A stretch of DNA of 63,886 bases from NCBI GenBank assembly GCA_913049915.1, contig CAJWZC010000011.1, positions 1-63,886 on the forward strand, in the 5' to 3' direction. Of this stretch, positions 38,498 to 52,088 are shown piece after piece (positions within the stretch are counted from its first letter, which is position 1; every line of letters begins with the position of its first letter). This DNA comes from an uncultured Colwellia sp. (GTDB taxonomy: Bacteria > Pseudomonadota > Gammaproteobacteria > Enterobacterales > Alteromonadaceae). A program made the position numbers and the translations under genes. Under the pieces are notes generated by a model. The model made no database searches and had not been told where the DNA came from. It saw only the letters and a program-made list of their open reading frames with translations.

Positions 38498-38809
38498 ATG
38501 TACGCGGTATTCCAAAGCGGTGGTAAACAGCATCGTGTAACCGAAGGACAAACAGTTCGTCTAGAAAAGCTTGAGCTTGAAGTAGGCGCAACAGTAGAAT
38601 TTGATAACGTTTTAATGATCGCAAATGGCGATAACATCAATGTAGGCGCGCCTTACGTTGCTGGTGGTAAAGTAGTTGCAGAGGTTGTTACACAAGCCCG
38701 AGCTCCTAAAGTTACTATCGTTAAATTTAAACGTCGTAAGCATTCACGTAAGCAAGCGGGCCATCGTCAATGGTTCACTGAAGTGAAGATTACTGGTATT
38801 AACGGCTAA
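38498..38809 (+). CDS. rplU: 50S ribosomal protein L21
   Basis: 103 aa from the ATG at 38498, which has GGAG seven bases upstream; an in-frame ATG 21 bp earlier is ignored. The start [14 protein letters not shown] and the conserved [16 protein letters not shown] near the C-terminus are L21 hallmarks. L21 binds 23S rRNA in the large subunit. It is co-transcribed with rpmA, 16 bp downstream. Confidence 0.98.
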   Translation: MYAVFQSGGKQHRVTEGQTVRLEKLELEVGATVEFDNVLMIANGDNINVGAPYVAGGKVVAEVVTQARAPKVTIVKFKRRKHSRKQAGHRQWFTEVKITGING

Positions 38810-38825
38810 TTAGGAGCATTTTGAC

Positions 38826-39083
38826 ATGGCACATAAGAAAGCTGCAGGTAGTACACGAAATGGTCGCGATTCAGAAGCAAAACGCCTAGGTGTTAAGCGC
38901 TTTGGTGGTGAATCTGTTTTAGCTGGTAACATCATTGTTCGTCAACGTGGAACTCGTTTCCACGCTGGTAGTAACATGGGTATCGGTAAAGATCATACTT
39001 TATTTGCTTTATCTGACGGTAAAGTACAATTTGAAGTGAAAGGTCCAAAGAGTCGTAAGTTCGTTAGCATTATCGCTGACTAA
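38826..39083 (+). CDS. rpmA: 50S ribosomal protein L27
   Basis: An 85-aa L27 with the N-terminal tail [16 protein letters not shown] that reaches toward the peptidyl transferase centre, and the core [20 protein letters not shown] (about 28-47). It has a TAGGAG ribosome-binding site. It ends just before a hairpin terminator. Confidence 0.98.
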   Translation: MAHKKAAGSTRNGRDSEAKRLGVKRFGGESVLAGNIIVRQRGTRFHAGSNMGIGKDHTLFALSDGKVQFEVKGPKSRKFVSIIAD

Positions 39084-39101
39084 ATAAGAACATCGATTTA
39101 T

Positions 39102-39132
39102 AAAAACCTCGCTTCATGCGAGGTTTTTTTTT
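39102..39132 (+). terminator. Terminator of rplU-rpmA
   Basis: AAAAACCTCGC and GCGAGGTTTTT enclose a 5-bp loop, with a long T run, 19 bp after the rpmA stop. Confidence 0.92.
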
Positions 39133-39147
39133 AATTTTTTTTTGACT

Positions 39148-39418
39148 TATACTAATTCTATTAAGTTTATTTTTAACTCAGAGTTGTATTAGCGAGCTTA
39201 TAATAAGAAAAATTGATTAAACATAGTCATTCTATATTTTATTTATTTATTTTGTGCAGTTATTAGTTTGCTAATAAGCTCCCAAAGGGTCAGTTTAAAA
39301 GGCTTATATGCGGCGTTATTGATTTTAATAAGAGAATAACCATTCTCTACAATCAATGCCTTGCCTCTAAACCTTTTAATTATCACTGAGTGGGAAGAAA
39401 CTTATTAGACTTGGTATT
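39148..39418. mobile_element. MITE-like element, family A, copy 2
   Basis: About 270 bp between rpmA and obgE. The ends (TATACTAATTCTATTAAGTTT, and a right end whose complement reads ATACCAAGTCTAATAAGTTT) are imperfect inverted repeats. The interior shares AACATAGTCATTCTATATTT, GCGTTATTGATTTTAA and AATCAATGCCTTGCCTCTAA with copy 1 at 15796-16064. No coding frame. Confidence 0.75.
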
Positions 39419-39498
39419 GTAGAGATTCATTTTTAGTCAGTCAAAAATAGTTTATACTAGCGTTAATTGCACAAGACTTACCATATTAGGGTTATTGA

Positions 39499-40668
<1,170 letters not shown>

Positions 40669-40683
40669 TCTAGCCCGTTGATA

Positions 40684-40724
40684 CTAAGCACTTGTTTATT
40701 TTTATAAACCAGTGCTTTTTTTAT
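40684..40724 (+). terminator. Terminator of obgE
   Basis: AAGCACTTGTTTAT pairs with ATAAACCAGTGCTT around a T-rich loop and is followed by seven T, 16 bp after the stop codon. Confidence 0.85.
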
Positions 40725-40765
40725 TATTAAATTTTGATTTTACAGTAAATTATTTTGAGAGTTTT

Positions 40766-41278
40766 ATGACCATTTTATCGATGATAGTTGCTACCGCTGA
40801 GAATAATATTATTGGTAAAGATAATGATATGCCTTGGCACCTACCCGCCGATTTAGCCTATTTTAAAAAAGTTACCTTAGGAAAACCTATTATTATGGGA
40901 CGGAAAACCTATGAATCGATAGGTAGGCCATTACCGGGGCGGCGTAATATAGTTATCTCTCGTGATGAAAGTTATCAAGCAAAGGGCGTTGATAGTGTTA
41001 CATCAGTAGCACAAGCTTTGGCATTAGTTGATGGCTCAGATGGTAGCGAAGGCGTAGCAGAGATCATGGTTATTGGTGGTGGTGCAATATATGCTCATTG
41101 CTTGTCTAATGCCGACCGTCTATATGTCACGCATATTAAAGCTACTATTGATGGCGATACCCAGTTTCCAAATTATGCTGATGGTAGTTGGCAAAAAGTG
41201 AGTAATGAATTACGAGACGCTGATGAAAAGAATATCTATCAATTAGATTTTTGTGTTTATGAGCGTAAAGTCGACTAG
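40766..41278 (+). CDS. folA: Dihydrofolate reductase
   Basis: 170 aa from the ATG at 40766 (MTILSMIVATAENNIIG). An earlier in-frame start would add a T-rich, hydrophobic 18-residue leader overlapping the obgE terminator, so it is rejected. Motifs are DMPWHLPADLAYFKK (substrate site, with Asp), GRKTYESIGRPLPGRRN and IMVIGGGAIYA (NADPH site). It reduces dihydrofolate to tetrahydrofolate. Folate supply is also served by folE2 further right. Confidence 0.96.
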   Translation: MTILSMIVATAENNIIGKDNDMPWHLPADLAYFKKVTLGKPIIMGRKTYESIGRPLPGRRNIVISRDESYQAKGVDSVTSVAQALALVDGSDGSEGVAEIMVIGGGAIYAHCLSNADRLYVTHIKATIDGDTQFPNYADGSWQKVSNELRDADEKNIYQLDFCVYERKVD

Positions 41279-41325
41279 TCTTTGTCGTTAATCTAGATAT
41301 GATTTACTTAAGACGAAAACAAGAT

Positions 41326-41364
41326 AATAAAAAGCGCTACGTTATCAACGTAGCGCTTTTTATT
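41326..41364. terminator. Bidirectional terminator between folA and gltD
   Basis: AAAAAGCGCTACGTT and AACGTAGCGCTTTTT form a 15-bp perfect stem around ATC, between two convergent genes. Confidence 0.93.
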
Positions 41365-41413
41365 ATGCTAAATACTACTTTCTTCAAATATGAATTAAGA
41401 CACTAATTTCTAG

Positions 41414-42856
<1,443 letters not shown>

Positions 42857-42866
42857 TTATTATCAA

Positions 42867-45800
42867 TTATTGTGCTTGCACGCGAAGTTCTGCACTTGAA
42901 CGACTACGGTGACCTAATAAGGTCTTTACATCGGTAGCTGTCGGTTTAATTAATTTAAATAATGGAGCATATTTATCAAAATTATGAAGAATTTCTTGAG
43001 CACGTAAACTACCTGTTTCTTCAAAGTGTTGATTGATGATGCCACGTAAATGTTCTTGGTGAATAGTTAGCTCTTTAATAGCAAGCATTTCGATAGACTC
43101 TTTGTTCAGACGAATATCTAAATCACCTGACTCATCTAATACATAAGCGAAACCGCCAGTCATACCAGCACCAAAGTTAACACCAGTATCACCTAATATA
43201 GTAATAATACCGCCAGTCATATATTCACAGGCATGATCACCAGTGCCTTCAACAACCGCTTGGCAACCGGAGTTACGTACTGCAAAACGTTCACCAGCAC
43301 GACCTGAAGAGAATAAATTACCGCCAGTCGCACCATAGAGACAAGTATTACCCATAATCATGGTTTCGTGGCTAGCATATTCAACACCAACAGGGGGTTT
43401 AATCGTTAATTTACCACCAGCCATACCTTTTCCGACATAATCGTTGGCATCACCAGTCAAAATCATATGTAAACCGCCAGCATTCCAGACACCAAAACTT
43501 TGCCCAGCAGTACCTGACAGATGTATGGTAATTGGAGAGGCAGCCATACCTTGATCGCCATGATGACGTGCGATTTCACCAGATAAAGTAGCACCAACTG
43601 AACGATCGGTATTTTGGATATTGAAGCGGTATTTACCACCTTTACTATGTCTTACTGCATCACTCACAGCAGCTAAAATCTTTTGATTTAACTGACCTTT
43701 ATCAAAGGCAGTATTTTCCTGTATTTGATTAAGTGCAGTATTTTCTCCAGCAACAACAGGCGCGATTATTGGTGATAAATCAAGCTTACTCTGCTTAGAC
43801 GTAATACCATCAATTTGTATTAATAAGTCAGTTCTACCTATGATATCAGTTAAACTTTTTACGCCAAGGCTGGCCAGTATTTCACGAACATCACGAGCAA
43901 TAAATTTAAAATAATTCATCACTTGTTCAGGTAAACCTTTAAAGAACTTTTCACGTAAAACTTCATCTTGAGTTGCTACACCTGTTGCACAGTTATTCAG
44001 ATGACAAATACGTAAGAACTTACAACCTAAAGCAACCATAGGCGCAGTTCCAAAACCAAAGCTTTCAGCGCCTAAAATAGCGGCCTTAACAATATCAATA
44101 CCGGTTTTTAAGCCGCCATCAACTTGTAACCGAACTTTATGGCGTAAACCATTAGTTACCAAGGATTGATGAGCCTCAGCTAATCCCATTTCCCATGGGC
44201 AACCAGCATATTTAACTGAGGTAAGTGGGCTGGCAGCAGTGCCACCGTCGTAACCTGAAATGGTAATGAAGTCTGCATACGCTTTAGCAACACCTGAGGC
44301 GATGGTACCAACCCCAGGTCCAGAGACCAACTTAACCGAGATAACAGCTTTTGGATTAACTTGTTTTAAATCAAAAATTAGCTGAGCTAAATCTTCAATC
44401 GAATAAATGTCATGATGTGGTGGAGGCGAGATTAAGGTAACACCTGGTACTGAGTAACGTAATTTAGCAATTAAAGGCGATACTTTGTCACCAGGTAACT
44501 GACCACCTTCACCTGGTTTAGCCCCTTGTGCTACTTTTATTTGTAATACGTCTGCATTGACTAAGTAGTGAGGAGTAACCCCAAAACGACCAGAGGCAAT
44601 TTGTTTGATACGGGAGTTTTTTACGGTACCATAACGGCGTTCATCTTCACCACCTTCACCTGAATTTGAAAAACCACCTAAGCGGTTCATTGCAATAGCA
44701 AGTGCTTCATGTGCTTCAGGACTAAGAGCACCAACAGACATCGCCGCGCTATCGAAACGTTTGAACATTTCACTTTCAGCTTCAACTTCATTGAGTGCAA
44801 TAGGAACGCAGTCATCTTTTAGTTTTAATAAGTCACGGATGGTAGTAATGGGACGATTATTCACTTCATCAGCAAAAGTACGATAATCATTATAATCGCC
44901 ATTTTGTACGGCACGTTGTAAGTAATTAACAACATTAGGATTAAAGGCGTGATATTCGCCACCATGAACGTACTTTAATAAGCCACCATGATTAACTTTC
45001 TGATGAGGTAAAAATGCTTTACGGGTTAGGTTGATGGCATCTTGTTGGATATCACTAAAGTCAGCACCTTTAAGGCGACTTGGTAAGTCACTAAAACAAA
45101 GTGCCATAATGTCTTCATTTAAGCCAATGACTTCAAATAAACCGGCACAACGGTAACTAGCAATGGTAGAAATACCCATTTTAGATAAGATTTTCAATAA
45201 ACCTTTGTTAATACCTTCTCGATAATTAACGATAGCGTCACGGGGGGATAAATCTATTTGTCCCTTTTCAACTAGTTGCTCAATAGTTTCAAAAGCTAAA
45301 TATGGATATATTGCCGTAGCACCTAGGCCAAGTAATACTGCGTATTGATGTGAGTCACGTACCGAGCCAGTTTCGACAATAATATTTGAGTCGCAACGCA
45401 ACTGTTGATCAACTAAACGTTTTTGCACCGCTCCAACAGCCATTGCTGCAGGAATAATCAGTAAACCAGCTTGAATATTTCTATCAGACAATACCAGGAT
45501 AACAGTACCACTATTACGAACAAATCTTTCGGCTTCGTCACAGAGCCTGATTATGGCCGCTTCTAAGCCTTCTTCTATATCAAAACTTAGTGATAGTGTA
45601 TCTGAACGATAATGCTCAGGATCTAATTCACGTAATTGCTTCAAGCCGGTATACATTAGTACAGGAGTTGAAAATAACATACGATCTGCATGACCAGACG
45701 TTTCGTTAAATACGTTGTGCTCGCGGCCAATACAAGTACCTAATGACATCACATAACGTTCACGTAATGGGTCTATCGGTGGGTTTGTTACTTGTGCGAA

Positions 45801-47327
45801 TTGTTGACGGAAATAGTCATATAAAGTACGGGTTTGACTTGATAATACTGCCATAGGCGTATCATCTCCCATAGAGCCTGTAGCTTCTTGACCATTCTCT
45901 GCTAATGTTCTAATGACTTGTTGAATTTCTTCATAGCTGTAATTGAACATTTTGTGGTACTGATTCATCTCTGTATCAGTAAACGCACGTTGACCAATCA
46001 AGTTAGCTTCGAGTTGATCAAAGGGTACTAAGCGGCGAATATTTTTATCTAACCACTCTCTGTAAGGATGGCGGTCCTTGAGGTCATTATCAATATCACA
46101 TGAATGTGATATTTTACCTGTGTAGGTATCAATAGCGAGCATTTCACCGGGACCAACGCGACCTTTCTCGACTACTTCATCTTCACCGTAATCCCAAATA
46201 CCAACTTCAGAAGCAAGGGTGATAAAACCATTACGTGTGATGACATAACGAGCAGGGCGTAAGCCGTTTCTATCAAGGTTACAGGCAACATGACGACCGT
46301 TAGTCATAACTACGCCAGCAGGGCCATCCCAGGGTTCCATATGCATAGAATTAAATTCATAGAAAGCACGTAAATCATCATCCATTAATGGACTATTCTG
46401 CCATGCAGGGGGCATCAATAAACGCATTGCACGGTATAAGTCCATACCACCAGCTAAAAATAGCTCTAGCATATTATCTAAAGAAGATGAGTCAGAGCCC
46501 TTTTGGCCAACGAAAGGTGCCGCATCTTGTAAATCAGGCAATAATGGTGACTTAAAGCGATGCGTTCTTGCTCGACTCCACTGACGGTTACCGTTAATGG
46601 TATTTATTTCACCATTGTGCGCTAAATAACGGAATGGTTGCGCTAGATGCCACTGTGGAGAGGTATTGGTTGAAAAGCGCTGATGGAATACACAAATAGC
46701 ACTTTGCATGCGTATATCAGCCAAATCTAAATAAAAGTTAGGCAAATCTACCGGCATCATCAAGCCTTTGTAGATTGTTACTAAGCAAGACAAACTCGCG
46801 ACATAAAATCTCTCGTCAGTAATACGTTTTTCAGCGCGACGACGCGCCATATATAAACGACGTTCTAGTTCTAGGTTTCTCCATCCTGGAGGGGCGTCAA
46901 CAAATACTTGCTCTATTTTCGGCAAGTTACCTATAGCTATTTCACCTAATACAGACGTGTCGGTAGGTACTGTGCGCCAGCCGATTAAAGTTAAGCTTTC
47001 ATTAGCTAACTCTTCTTCTAATACTTTTTTTGAAAGTGCAGCTTCAATAGGATCAGGACTTAGGAAAATCATACCAACAGCGTACTTTTTACCGAGCTTC
47101 CAGTTATTATCTGCAGCTACGGCGCGAAAAAAGCTATCAGGCTTTTGTAATAATAAGCCACAACCGTCACCTGTTTTACCATCACTGGCGATACCGCCAC
47201 GATGTTGCATACGATCTAAAGCAGAAATAGCGGTCTTGATTAGTTTGTGACTAGTTTCACCATGTTGATGGGCGATTAAACCAAAGCCACAGTTGTCTTT
47301 TTGGACGCTATGATCATAAAGCTGCAT
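42867..47327 (-). CDS. gltB: Glutamate synthase (NADPH) large subunit
   Basis: A 1486-aa GltB. The N-terminal nucleophile Cys13 (in DNCGFGL) would be exposed by removal of a 12-residue propeptide and starts the glutaminase domain. The FMN/synthase domain contains [11 protein letters not shown] and [14 protein letters not shown], with CxxxxxC cluster cysteines in [19 protein letters not shown]. The C-terminal glycine-rich beta-helix ([19 protein letters not shown]) closes it. It makes glutamate from glutamine and 2-oxoglutarate. AGGAG precedes the start. Confidence 0.97.
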   Translation of the reverse strand: MQLYDHSVQKDNCGFGLIAHQHGETSHKLIKTAISALDRMQHRGGIASDGKTGDGCGLLLQKPDSFFRAVAADNNWKLGKKYAVGMIFLSPDPIEAALSKKVLEEELANESLTLIGWRTVPTDTSVLGEIAIGNLPKIEQVFVDAPPGWRNLELERRLYMARRRAEKRITDERFYVASLSCLVTIYKGLMMPVDLPNFYLDLADIRMQSAICVFHQRFSTNTSPQWHLAQPFRYLAHNGEINTINGNRQWSRARTHRFKSPLLPDLQDAAPFVGQKGSDSSSLDNMLELFLAGGMDLYRAMRLLMPPAWQNSPLMDDDLRAFYEFNSMHMEPWDGPAGVVMTNGRHVACNLDRNGLRPARYVITRNGFITLASEVGIWDYGEDEVVEKGRVGPGEMLAIDTYTGKISHSCDIDNDLKDRHPYREWLDKNIRRLVPFDQLEANLIGQRAFTDTEMNQYHKMFNYSYEEIQQVIRTLAENGQEATGSMGDDTPMAVLSSQTRTLYDYFRQQFAQVTNPPIDPLRERYVMSLGTCIGREHNVFNETSGHADRMLFSTPVLMYTGLKQLRELDPEHYRSDTLSLSFDIEEGLEAAIIRLCDEAERFVRNSGTVILVLSDRNIQAGLLIIPAAMAVGAVQKRLVDQQLRCDSNIIVETGSVRDSHQYAVLLGLGATAIYPYLAFETIEQLVEKGQIDLSPRDAIVNYREGINKGLLKILSKMGISTIASYRCAGLFEVIGLNEDIMALCFSDLPSRLKGADFSDIQQDAINLTRKAFLPHQKVNHGGLLKYVHGGEYHAFNPNVVNYLQRAVQNGDYNDYRTFADEVNNRPITTIRDLLKLKDDCVPIALNEVEAESEMFKRFDSAAMSVGALSPEAHEALAIAMNRLGGFSNSGEGGEDERRYGTVKNSRIKQIASGRFGVTPHYLVNADVLQIKVAQGAKPGEGGQLPGDKVSPLIAKLRYSVPGVTLISPPPHHDIYSIEDLAQLIFDLKQVNPKAVISVKLVSGPGVGTIASGVAKAYADFITISGYDGGTAASPLTSVKYAGCPWEMGLAEAHQSLVTNGLRHKVRLQVDGGLKTGIDIVKAAILGAESFGFGTAPMVALGCKFLRICHLNNCATGVATQDEVLREKFFKGLPEQVMNYFKFIARDVREILASLGVKSLTDIIGRTDLLIQIDGITSKQSKLDLSPIIAPVVAGENTALNQIQENTAFDKGQLNQKILAAVSDAVRHSKGGKYRFNIQNTDRSVGATLSGEIARHHGDQGMAASPITIHLSGTAGQSFGVWNAGGLHMILTGDANDYVGKGMAGGKLTIKPPVGVEYASHETMIMGNTCLYGATGGNLFSSGRAGERFAVRNSGCQAVVEGTGDHACEYMTGGIITILGDTGVNFGAGMTGGFAYVLDESGDLDIRLNKESIEMLAIKELTIHQEHLRGIINQHFEETGSLRAQEILHNFDKYAPLFKLIKPTATDVKTLLGHRSRSSAELRVQAQ

Positions 47328-47931
47328 TTTTTTCTCCTAAATAATAAGCCAACTTACTCACAGTAAAGTCTAAGTGGATAAATGCATGGAAAAAACGCAT
47401 AAATACTCCTCTTATAAAGTAAGTGGACCTTTTACATTACTTAGTTATCAGCTGAAGGTCAATAAAAATAGAGTTTTTACTCGTAATTAATTTACATTTT
47501 TGTAATGTTTTATAACTTTTAGTCATAGTCTATTTTTTTATCTTGTTGTTTTTATTGTTTTTATTTTTTTATCTATATAACTAATGTTTTAAGTTATTAA
47601 ATATTATGAAATAAAATTACATTTTTATGGGTTTTATGCTTTGTGGGAATATTCAGTATTGATGAGCGTTATGGCTTTGGTTAAGGATTATAGTAATAGT
47701 AAAATTCGCTAATTCATTACCTTTAAATGAGCAAAATATTAAATCATATTATGAAATAAACAACGAGCACTCAAAAAAGTGTTTGTATTTATTATTCACT
47801 TTTATTACTTATACTAAAATTAAAGCTAGCTCTAATATAATCTTATGGTTGGCAGCTATTGGTTGGAAGGGAGAAAAAAAAGGCTAATAGTGATATCACT
47901 TTTAGCCTTTTTTTAACAAATAGAATAATAA
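47328..47931. other. Long AT-rich intergenic region upstream of gltB
   Basis: About 600 bp, extremely AT-rich, with no convincing gene. The right end is the folE2 terminator and the left end must hold the gltBD promoter. I see no riboswitch or repeat family in it. Confidence 0.5.
47874..47915 (-). terminator. Terminator of folE2
   Basis: AAAAAAAGGCTAA pairs with TTAGCCTTTTTTT, enclosing a second inner pair AGTGAT/ATCACT, 17 bp beyond the folE2 stop. Confidence 0.88.
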
Positions 47932-48858
47932 CTATGGCTGATAGCCACCCTCAATACCCTTGGTAGTGACACTGACAGCATCATGGGCATGGAGAGACTC
48001 TAAATGATTAATACGTAGCCAAAAATCATCGAATTTATCTGTTTGATTCATACTATGTTGTAAACGACGCGCAGCGTCTTCACAAAACATCAGGTTTTGA
48101 CCATTGAGACGAGCAAACTCTTGTTCATCTTCGCGTTTAACTGCAGCCTGTACCGGTGTTTTTAGAGAGTTCTCGATAAGATCAACTAGTTCAGTAATAG
48201 GAAAGTCACTAATACTTGAATTAAGTTTTACTTTTACTTCAGCAACTGAACGTTGGGAATGAGGAGTTGCAACAATACCTTCTGTTGTTCCTAACCAGTC
48301 ATTAATATCAGTTAGTGCTAATTCACTTTGTTGCGAAAATTTATCCTGAAAAGCTTTCTGTATTAATTGTCTAGCAAGCGCAGCAGAACACGGGCAAGTA
48401 GATGAATAAGGCACATCAATGGTTAACTCGATAGTCAGTTGACCTTTATTTAGGAAGCCAGTAACAATTACAGGATAAGCTTTCCAGCCTTCTTTACCGC
48501 TAACCAATGACTTTCTACGTAAGTGATAGTCGAAGCTAAATTTAACTTTAGCTTGATCACTTAATTCTTGATGACTGCTAATAAAACCGTCAAGCAAGCT
48601 AACTAAACTTTGATAGTTAAGCACATTACTTGTAGATAACTCATCGATAAGTAAGTAAAGGCGTGACATATGTATACCTTTAGCTTGAGCATCTTTTAAG
48701 TTAACAAATGCATCAATATGAGCTGATACCATACGTTCGGCTTGGTCTTTTGAAGCGACCATTACAGGCATTTCAATGTTACTCATGCCAACCCAGTCAA
48801 GAGTACCCTCGGTTTGGGCTGTTGTGTGGTTGGCTATATCTGGCATTGATGTCGTCAT
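47932..48858 (-). CDS. folE2: GTP cyclohydrolase FolE2 (type IB)
   Basis: A 308-aa enzyme that converts GTP to dihydroneopterin triphosphate, the first step of folate (and queuosine) synthesis, without the strict zinc need of FolE. The conserved catalytic cysteine is in [13 protein letters not shown] (about 153-165), and the C-terminal EDAARRLQ segment is present. GGAG precedes the start. In other bacteria folE2 is often zinc-repressed; I could not find a convincing Zur box upstream here. Confidence 0.94.
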   Translation of the reverse strand: MTTSMPDIANHTTAQTEGTLDWVGMSNIEMPVMVASKDQAERMVSAHIDAFVNLKDAQAKGIHMSRLYLLIDELSTSNVLNYQSLVSLLDGFISSHQELSDQAKVKFSFDYHLRRKSLVSGKEGWKAYPVIVTGFLNKGQLTIELTIDVPYSSTCPCSAALARQLIQKAFQDKFSQQSELALTDINDWLGTTEGIVATPHSQRSVAEVKVKLNSSISDFPITELVDLIENSLKTPVQAAVKREDEQEFARLNGQNLMFCEDAARRLQHSMNQTDKFDDFWLRINHLESLHAHDAVSVTTKGIEGGYQP

Positions 48859-49102
48859 TTCGACTCCACTTTAAACGATAGTTACTAACTAATCTTCGAT
48901 ACTTTTTTGGAAGAAGACGAAGAGTAGATCTAAGGTCGGATATTCTAGCTTATTTTTTAATAGTAATCATTAGTGTTGTTGCTCTATAGATGAAATATAT
49001 AGTTGAAGAAAGTCTTTTCTCCTATTTTTCAATAAGTTTGTCTGATATTTATTACTGAGTTAATATAAGGACACTATATTATTTACGAAAAAAGGTGTGT
49101 CT

Positions 49103-49459
49103 GTGGGAACTGAACAATCGAGTCCATACTTAGATTTGGAGCTACTTGAAGGTTATTTAGACAACTTAGGTAAAAATATTATTGAGAAAATGTTCACTTT
49201 GTATTGCCAACAAGTTGAAATTTATCTAAAAAATATTGAAAGTGCACAGCTAAACAACTCACTAATTGGCTGGGAAGAGCATTGTCATAAAATGAAAGGC
49301 GCTACAGCGAGTGTTGGCATGTGCCAATTACATAGGAAATTAAAATTATTTGAAAAAACAGACGTAGCTAAAGAGAAAAAATTAATATTGTTAGAAGAGT
49401 TAAAGTTATCGAATGAGCAAGCGATACTTGCTTTTAAAAGCTGGTTAGAAAGTAAGTAA
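49103..49459 (+). CDS. Histidine phosphotransfer (Hpt) protein, HptA-like
   Basis: 118 aa from the GTG at 49103, which has AAAGG seven bases upstream; an earlier GTG at 49097 lies too close to it. The protein is a single four-helix Hpt domain. The phosphoacceptor is the second His of EHCHKMKGATASVG (His62 in this numbering). It lies convergent with arcA, 75 bp apart. In Shewanella a stand-alone HptA carries phosphate from ArcS to ArcA; this gene is the likely equivalent, by position and size. Confidence 0.85.
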   Translation: MGTEQSSPYLDLELLEGYLDNLGKNIIEKMFTLYCQQVEIYLKNIESAQLNNSLIGWEEHCHKMKGATASVGMCQLHRKLKLFEKTDVAKEKKLILLEELKLSNEQAILAFKSWLESK

Positions 49460-49533
49460 AGTAATGTCATTTTTGACTAGGAATATTTAGCAGCCACTTA
49501 TAGGGCTACTAAATATCGTGAGATTAAAGTATA

Positions 49534-50235
49534 TTAATCTAAAGTACCGACAAAGCGATATCCTTCACCGTGAATGGTATTAATGAGCTCAGGTGTGTTT
49601 TGATTTAACTCAAAATGTTTACGTAATCGTCTTATGGTAACATCAACCGTGCGGTCATTCGATCGTAAATCTCTACCTGTCATTTCTTTAATTAATTCTT
49701 GGCGAGAAATTATTTTACCTGAGTTTTTTATAAGTAAAATTAATGCGCGGTATTCTCCACGTGGAATCGCAATAACTTCACCTTCAGGGCTTGTCATTTG
49801 ACGAGAGTTACCGTCTAAAGTCCACTGATTGAAACTCACTATACTTTGTTCTGCATCAGTACTTTTTTGTCCAATACGACTTAAAATATTACGCGCTCGG
49901 ATTGTTAACTCTCGTGGATTAAATGGTTTAGTCAAATAATCATCAGCGCCAATTTCCAAACCAAGAATTTTATCAATGTCACTATCTCTACCAGTTAGGA
50001 AAATTAATCCCATATCTTTATTAGCGGTTAATTCTCGTGCTAGTAACAAGCCATTTTTTCCGGGTAGATTAATATCCATAATGATAAGGTTGATACTGTG
50101 AAGCCTAAGCTGCTCAGCCATACTATTGCCATCAATAGCTTCGAAAACGACGTAACCTTCTGCTTCAAATAAATTGCGTAAGTTAAAACGGGTGACGTCT
50201 TCATCTTCGACAACTAAAATTTGATATGTCTGCAT
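49534..50235 (-). CDS. arcA: Response regulator ArcA
   Basis: A 233-aa OmpR-family regulator very close to Escherichia coli ArcA. The receiver has Asp54 ([19 protein letters not shown]), [21 protein letters not shown] and the Lys of TKPFNPREL. The winged helix ends in [16 protein letters not shown] and HGEGYRF. It controls respiratory and anaerobic metabolism in response to redox state. It lies downstream of a sensor kinase on the same strand and convergent with the Hpt gene. Confidence 0.95.
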   Translation of the reverse strand: MQTYQILVVEDEDVTRFNLRNLFEAEGYVVFEAIDGNSMAEQLRLHSINLIIMDINLPGKNGLLLARELTANKDMGLIFLTGRDSDIDKILGLEIGADDYLTKPFNPRELTIRARNILSRIGQKSTDAEQSIVSFNQWTLDGNSRQMTSPEGEVIAIPRGEYRALILLIKNSGKIISRQELIKEMTGRDLRSNDRTVDVTIRRLRKHFELNQNTPELINTIHGEGYRFVGTLD

Positions 50236-50432
50236 GTTAGAATTTACCTAATATTTATTTAAATGGCTATTGCGATCATTTATGAGAGAACTATACAGCC
50301 GTTAGCAATCAATATTCATATTTAAAATTATAGACTTTGTATGCTACGATTTTTTTTCGTAATATATTTATAATCATTTAACTATTTTAGTAAGAGAAAA
50401 TAAAAAAACAATTTTTAAAAGCTATTGTTTCA

Positions 50433-52064
50433 TTAAGTTGATGCTAATTCTACCGGAAAAGTAATATCAAAACTTACCCCATGGTCAATATCATCCTCAA
50501 GTACTATATGACCATCTAGTGCTTGGGTTACTAAATTGTATACTAAATGCATACCTAAGCCACTGCCACCGCTACCTCGCTTGGTAGTAGTAAAGGGGTC
50601 AAAAATTTTTGCTTTCATTGCATTATCAATTCCAATACCATCATCGCTATAATTAATATGCAATTGATCACTTAAGTTCATCACACTTATAGTAATAGTG
50701 CCATGTTCTAGTCCCTCAAAAGCATGGTAAATTGAATTTAAGATCAGATTTATTAATATTTGGTTGATAGGTCCTGGTTTACTATTGATGTAAAGATCAT
50801 CAGGACAAATTACCGAGATAGCTACATTGGCCGACTTTATTTTTGCTGATAGCGTTAATAAAACTTCACCTAATAAACCTTGAACATTAAAGGAACGCGA
50901 TTCAGCACTGGATTGATCCACTGCAACTTTTTTAAAACTTGATATTAATTTTGCCGCTCTTTCTAAGTTACGGAATATTATCGAGACGTTTTCATCTCCA
51001 TCAGTTAAGAATTTTTTCAATTGGCTAGATTTTAATGTTTTATCTTCAAAAGCAGTTTTAATTTCTCTTAACTTATCAGCTAATAAGCTTGAAGCTGTAA
51101 CACCTAAACCAATAGGGGTATTTACTTCATGTGCTATGCCGGCCACTAGATCGCCAAGTGAGGCCATCTTCTCTGTTTCAACCAACTGTCCTTGAAACTC
51201 ATGTAGCTTTTCTAATGTAGATAGCAATTCTTGATTGGACTCTTTTAATGCGTCTGTTCTAGCGCTAAGCCTACTTTCTAATGCTTGGTTTTGAGATAAA
51301 CCATATTGGTGTTCCTCAATCATGGTATTAATATATTTATCAGTACGAAGTAATAAAATATTAATGTTTTTAGCCAGAACATCAAGTTCTTTATAGGGTT
51401 GAATAGCTAATTGAGTTTGGTAGTTTTTATTTTGTGATATTTGTCCAACCTCTTCTATGAACTTGACTATTGGCTGGTTAGTTTTATTAAATAACCATTG
51501 TGAAACAGCAAAAGCAAATACTAGAGTAAATAGTAGGAAGCCAATCATTATATAAATTAATTTGTTAATGAAACTCTGCTTTTCAAGCAAGCTTGATTGG
51601 ATATATAAATAGCCTAATGTGCGCTGTTTTTCAGTAATTTTGACTATTAGTTCTAGGTGTTCTTCCTCATACTGGACGGTACTTAATTGTGTTATTTGGG
51701 CTATTTTATTACTTATAGCAGGGAATTTATGGTTTTTATTATAACTACTAAAATACTCAATAGTGCCATCTTCATTCGAACGATACACATGTATACGATT
51801 TATCAGAGGAGTCGAAATTAATTTTTCTAGCTCATTTTTTAGTTCACTTGGACTATTATCATTGTCGCTTTCTAGAAAGGCACTACTACTTTTTGCCAGA
51901 ATATTTGCCCATGCGCGAGTATCGTTAACTATATTCTGATTACCTTGCTCATCAACAATATAAATAATACTCGTTGATACCGTCATTACTATTATAGTGC
52001 ATAAAGCTAAAATGCTTTGCACTAATCGACTATACAGTGACATGTTGTTGATTCTTTGTGGCAT
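50433..52064 (-). CDS. Membrane sensor histidine kinase upstream of arcA
   Basis: About 543 aa from the ATG at 52064; an in-frame TTG at 52073 and an ATG at 52043 are alternatives. Domains, numbered from the TTG: helix (about 19-39), periplasmic region of about 130 residues, second helix (172-192), HAMP-like linker (192-245), coiled coil (255-300), HisKA with His315 (GIAHEVNTPIG) and an ATPase domain with NLILNSIYHAFE and GIGIDNAMK. It has no receiver or Hpt domain, so it is not ArcB. It starts about 25 bp after rsmC. Its partner regulator is unknown; arcA 198 bp downstream is possible. Confidence 0.87.
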   Translation of the reverse strand: MPQRINNMSLYSRLVQSILALCTIIVMTVSTSIIYIVDEQGNQNIVNDTRAWANILAKSSSAFLESDNDNSPSELKNELEKLISTPLINRIHVYRSNEDGTIEYFSSYNKNHKFPAISNKIAQITQLSTVQYEEEHLELIVKITEKQRTLGYLYIQSSLLEKQSFINKLIYIMIGFLLFTLVFAFAVSQWLFNKTNQPIVKFIEEVGQISQNKNYQTQLAIQPYKELDVLAKNINILLLRTDKYINTMIEEHQYGLSQNQALESRLSARTDALKESNQELLSTLEKLHEFQGQLVETEKMASLGDLVAGIAHEVNTPIGLGVTASSLLADKLREIKTAFEDKTLKSSQLKKFLTDGDENVSIIFRNLERAAKLISSFKKVAVDQSSAESRSFNVQGLLGEVLLTLSAKIKSANVAISVICPDDLYINSKPGPINQILINLILNSIYHAFEGLEHGTITISVMNLSDQLHINYSDDGIGIDNAMKAKIFDPFTTTKRGSGGSGLGMHLVYNLVTQALDGHIVLEDDIDHGVSFDITFPVELAST

Positions 52065-52088
52065 GGTACCCAATAAATTAGTCTGCGG

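Noticed and set aside
47328-47870. Riboswitch or small RNA upstream of gltB
   Set aside because: The stretch is AT-rich without a convincing conserved stem set; nothing beyond the folE2 terminator could be supported by eye.
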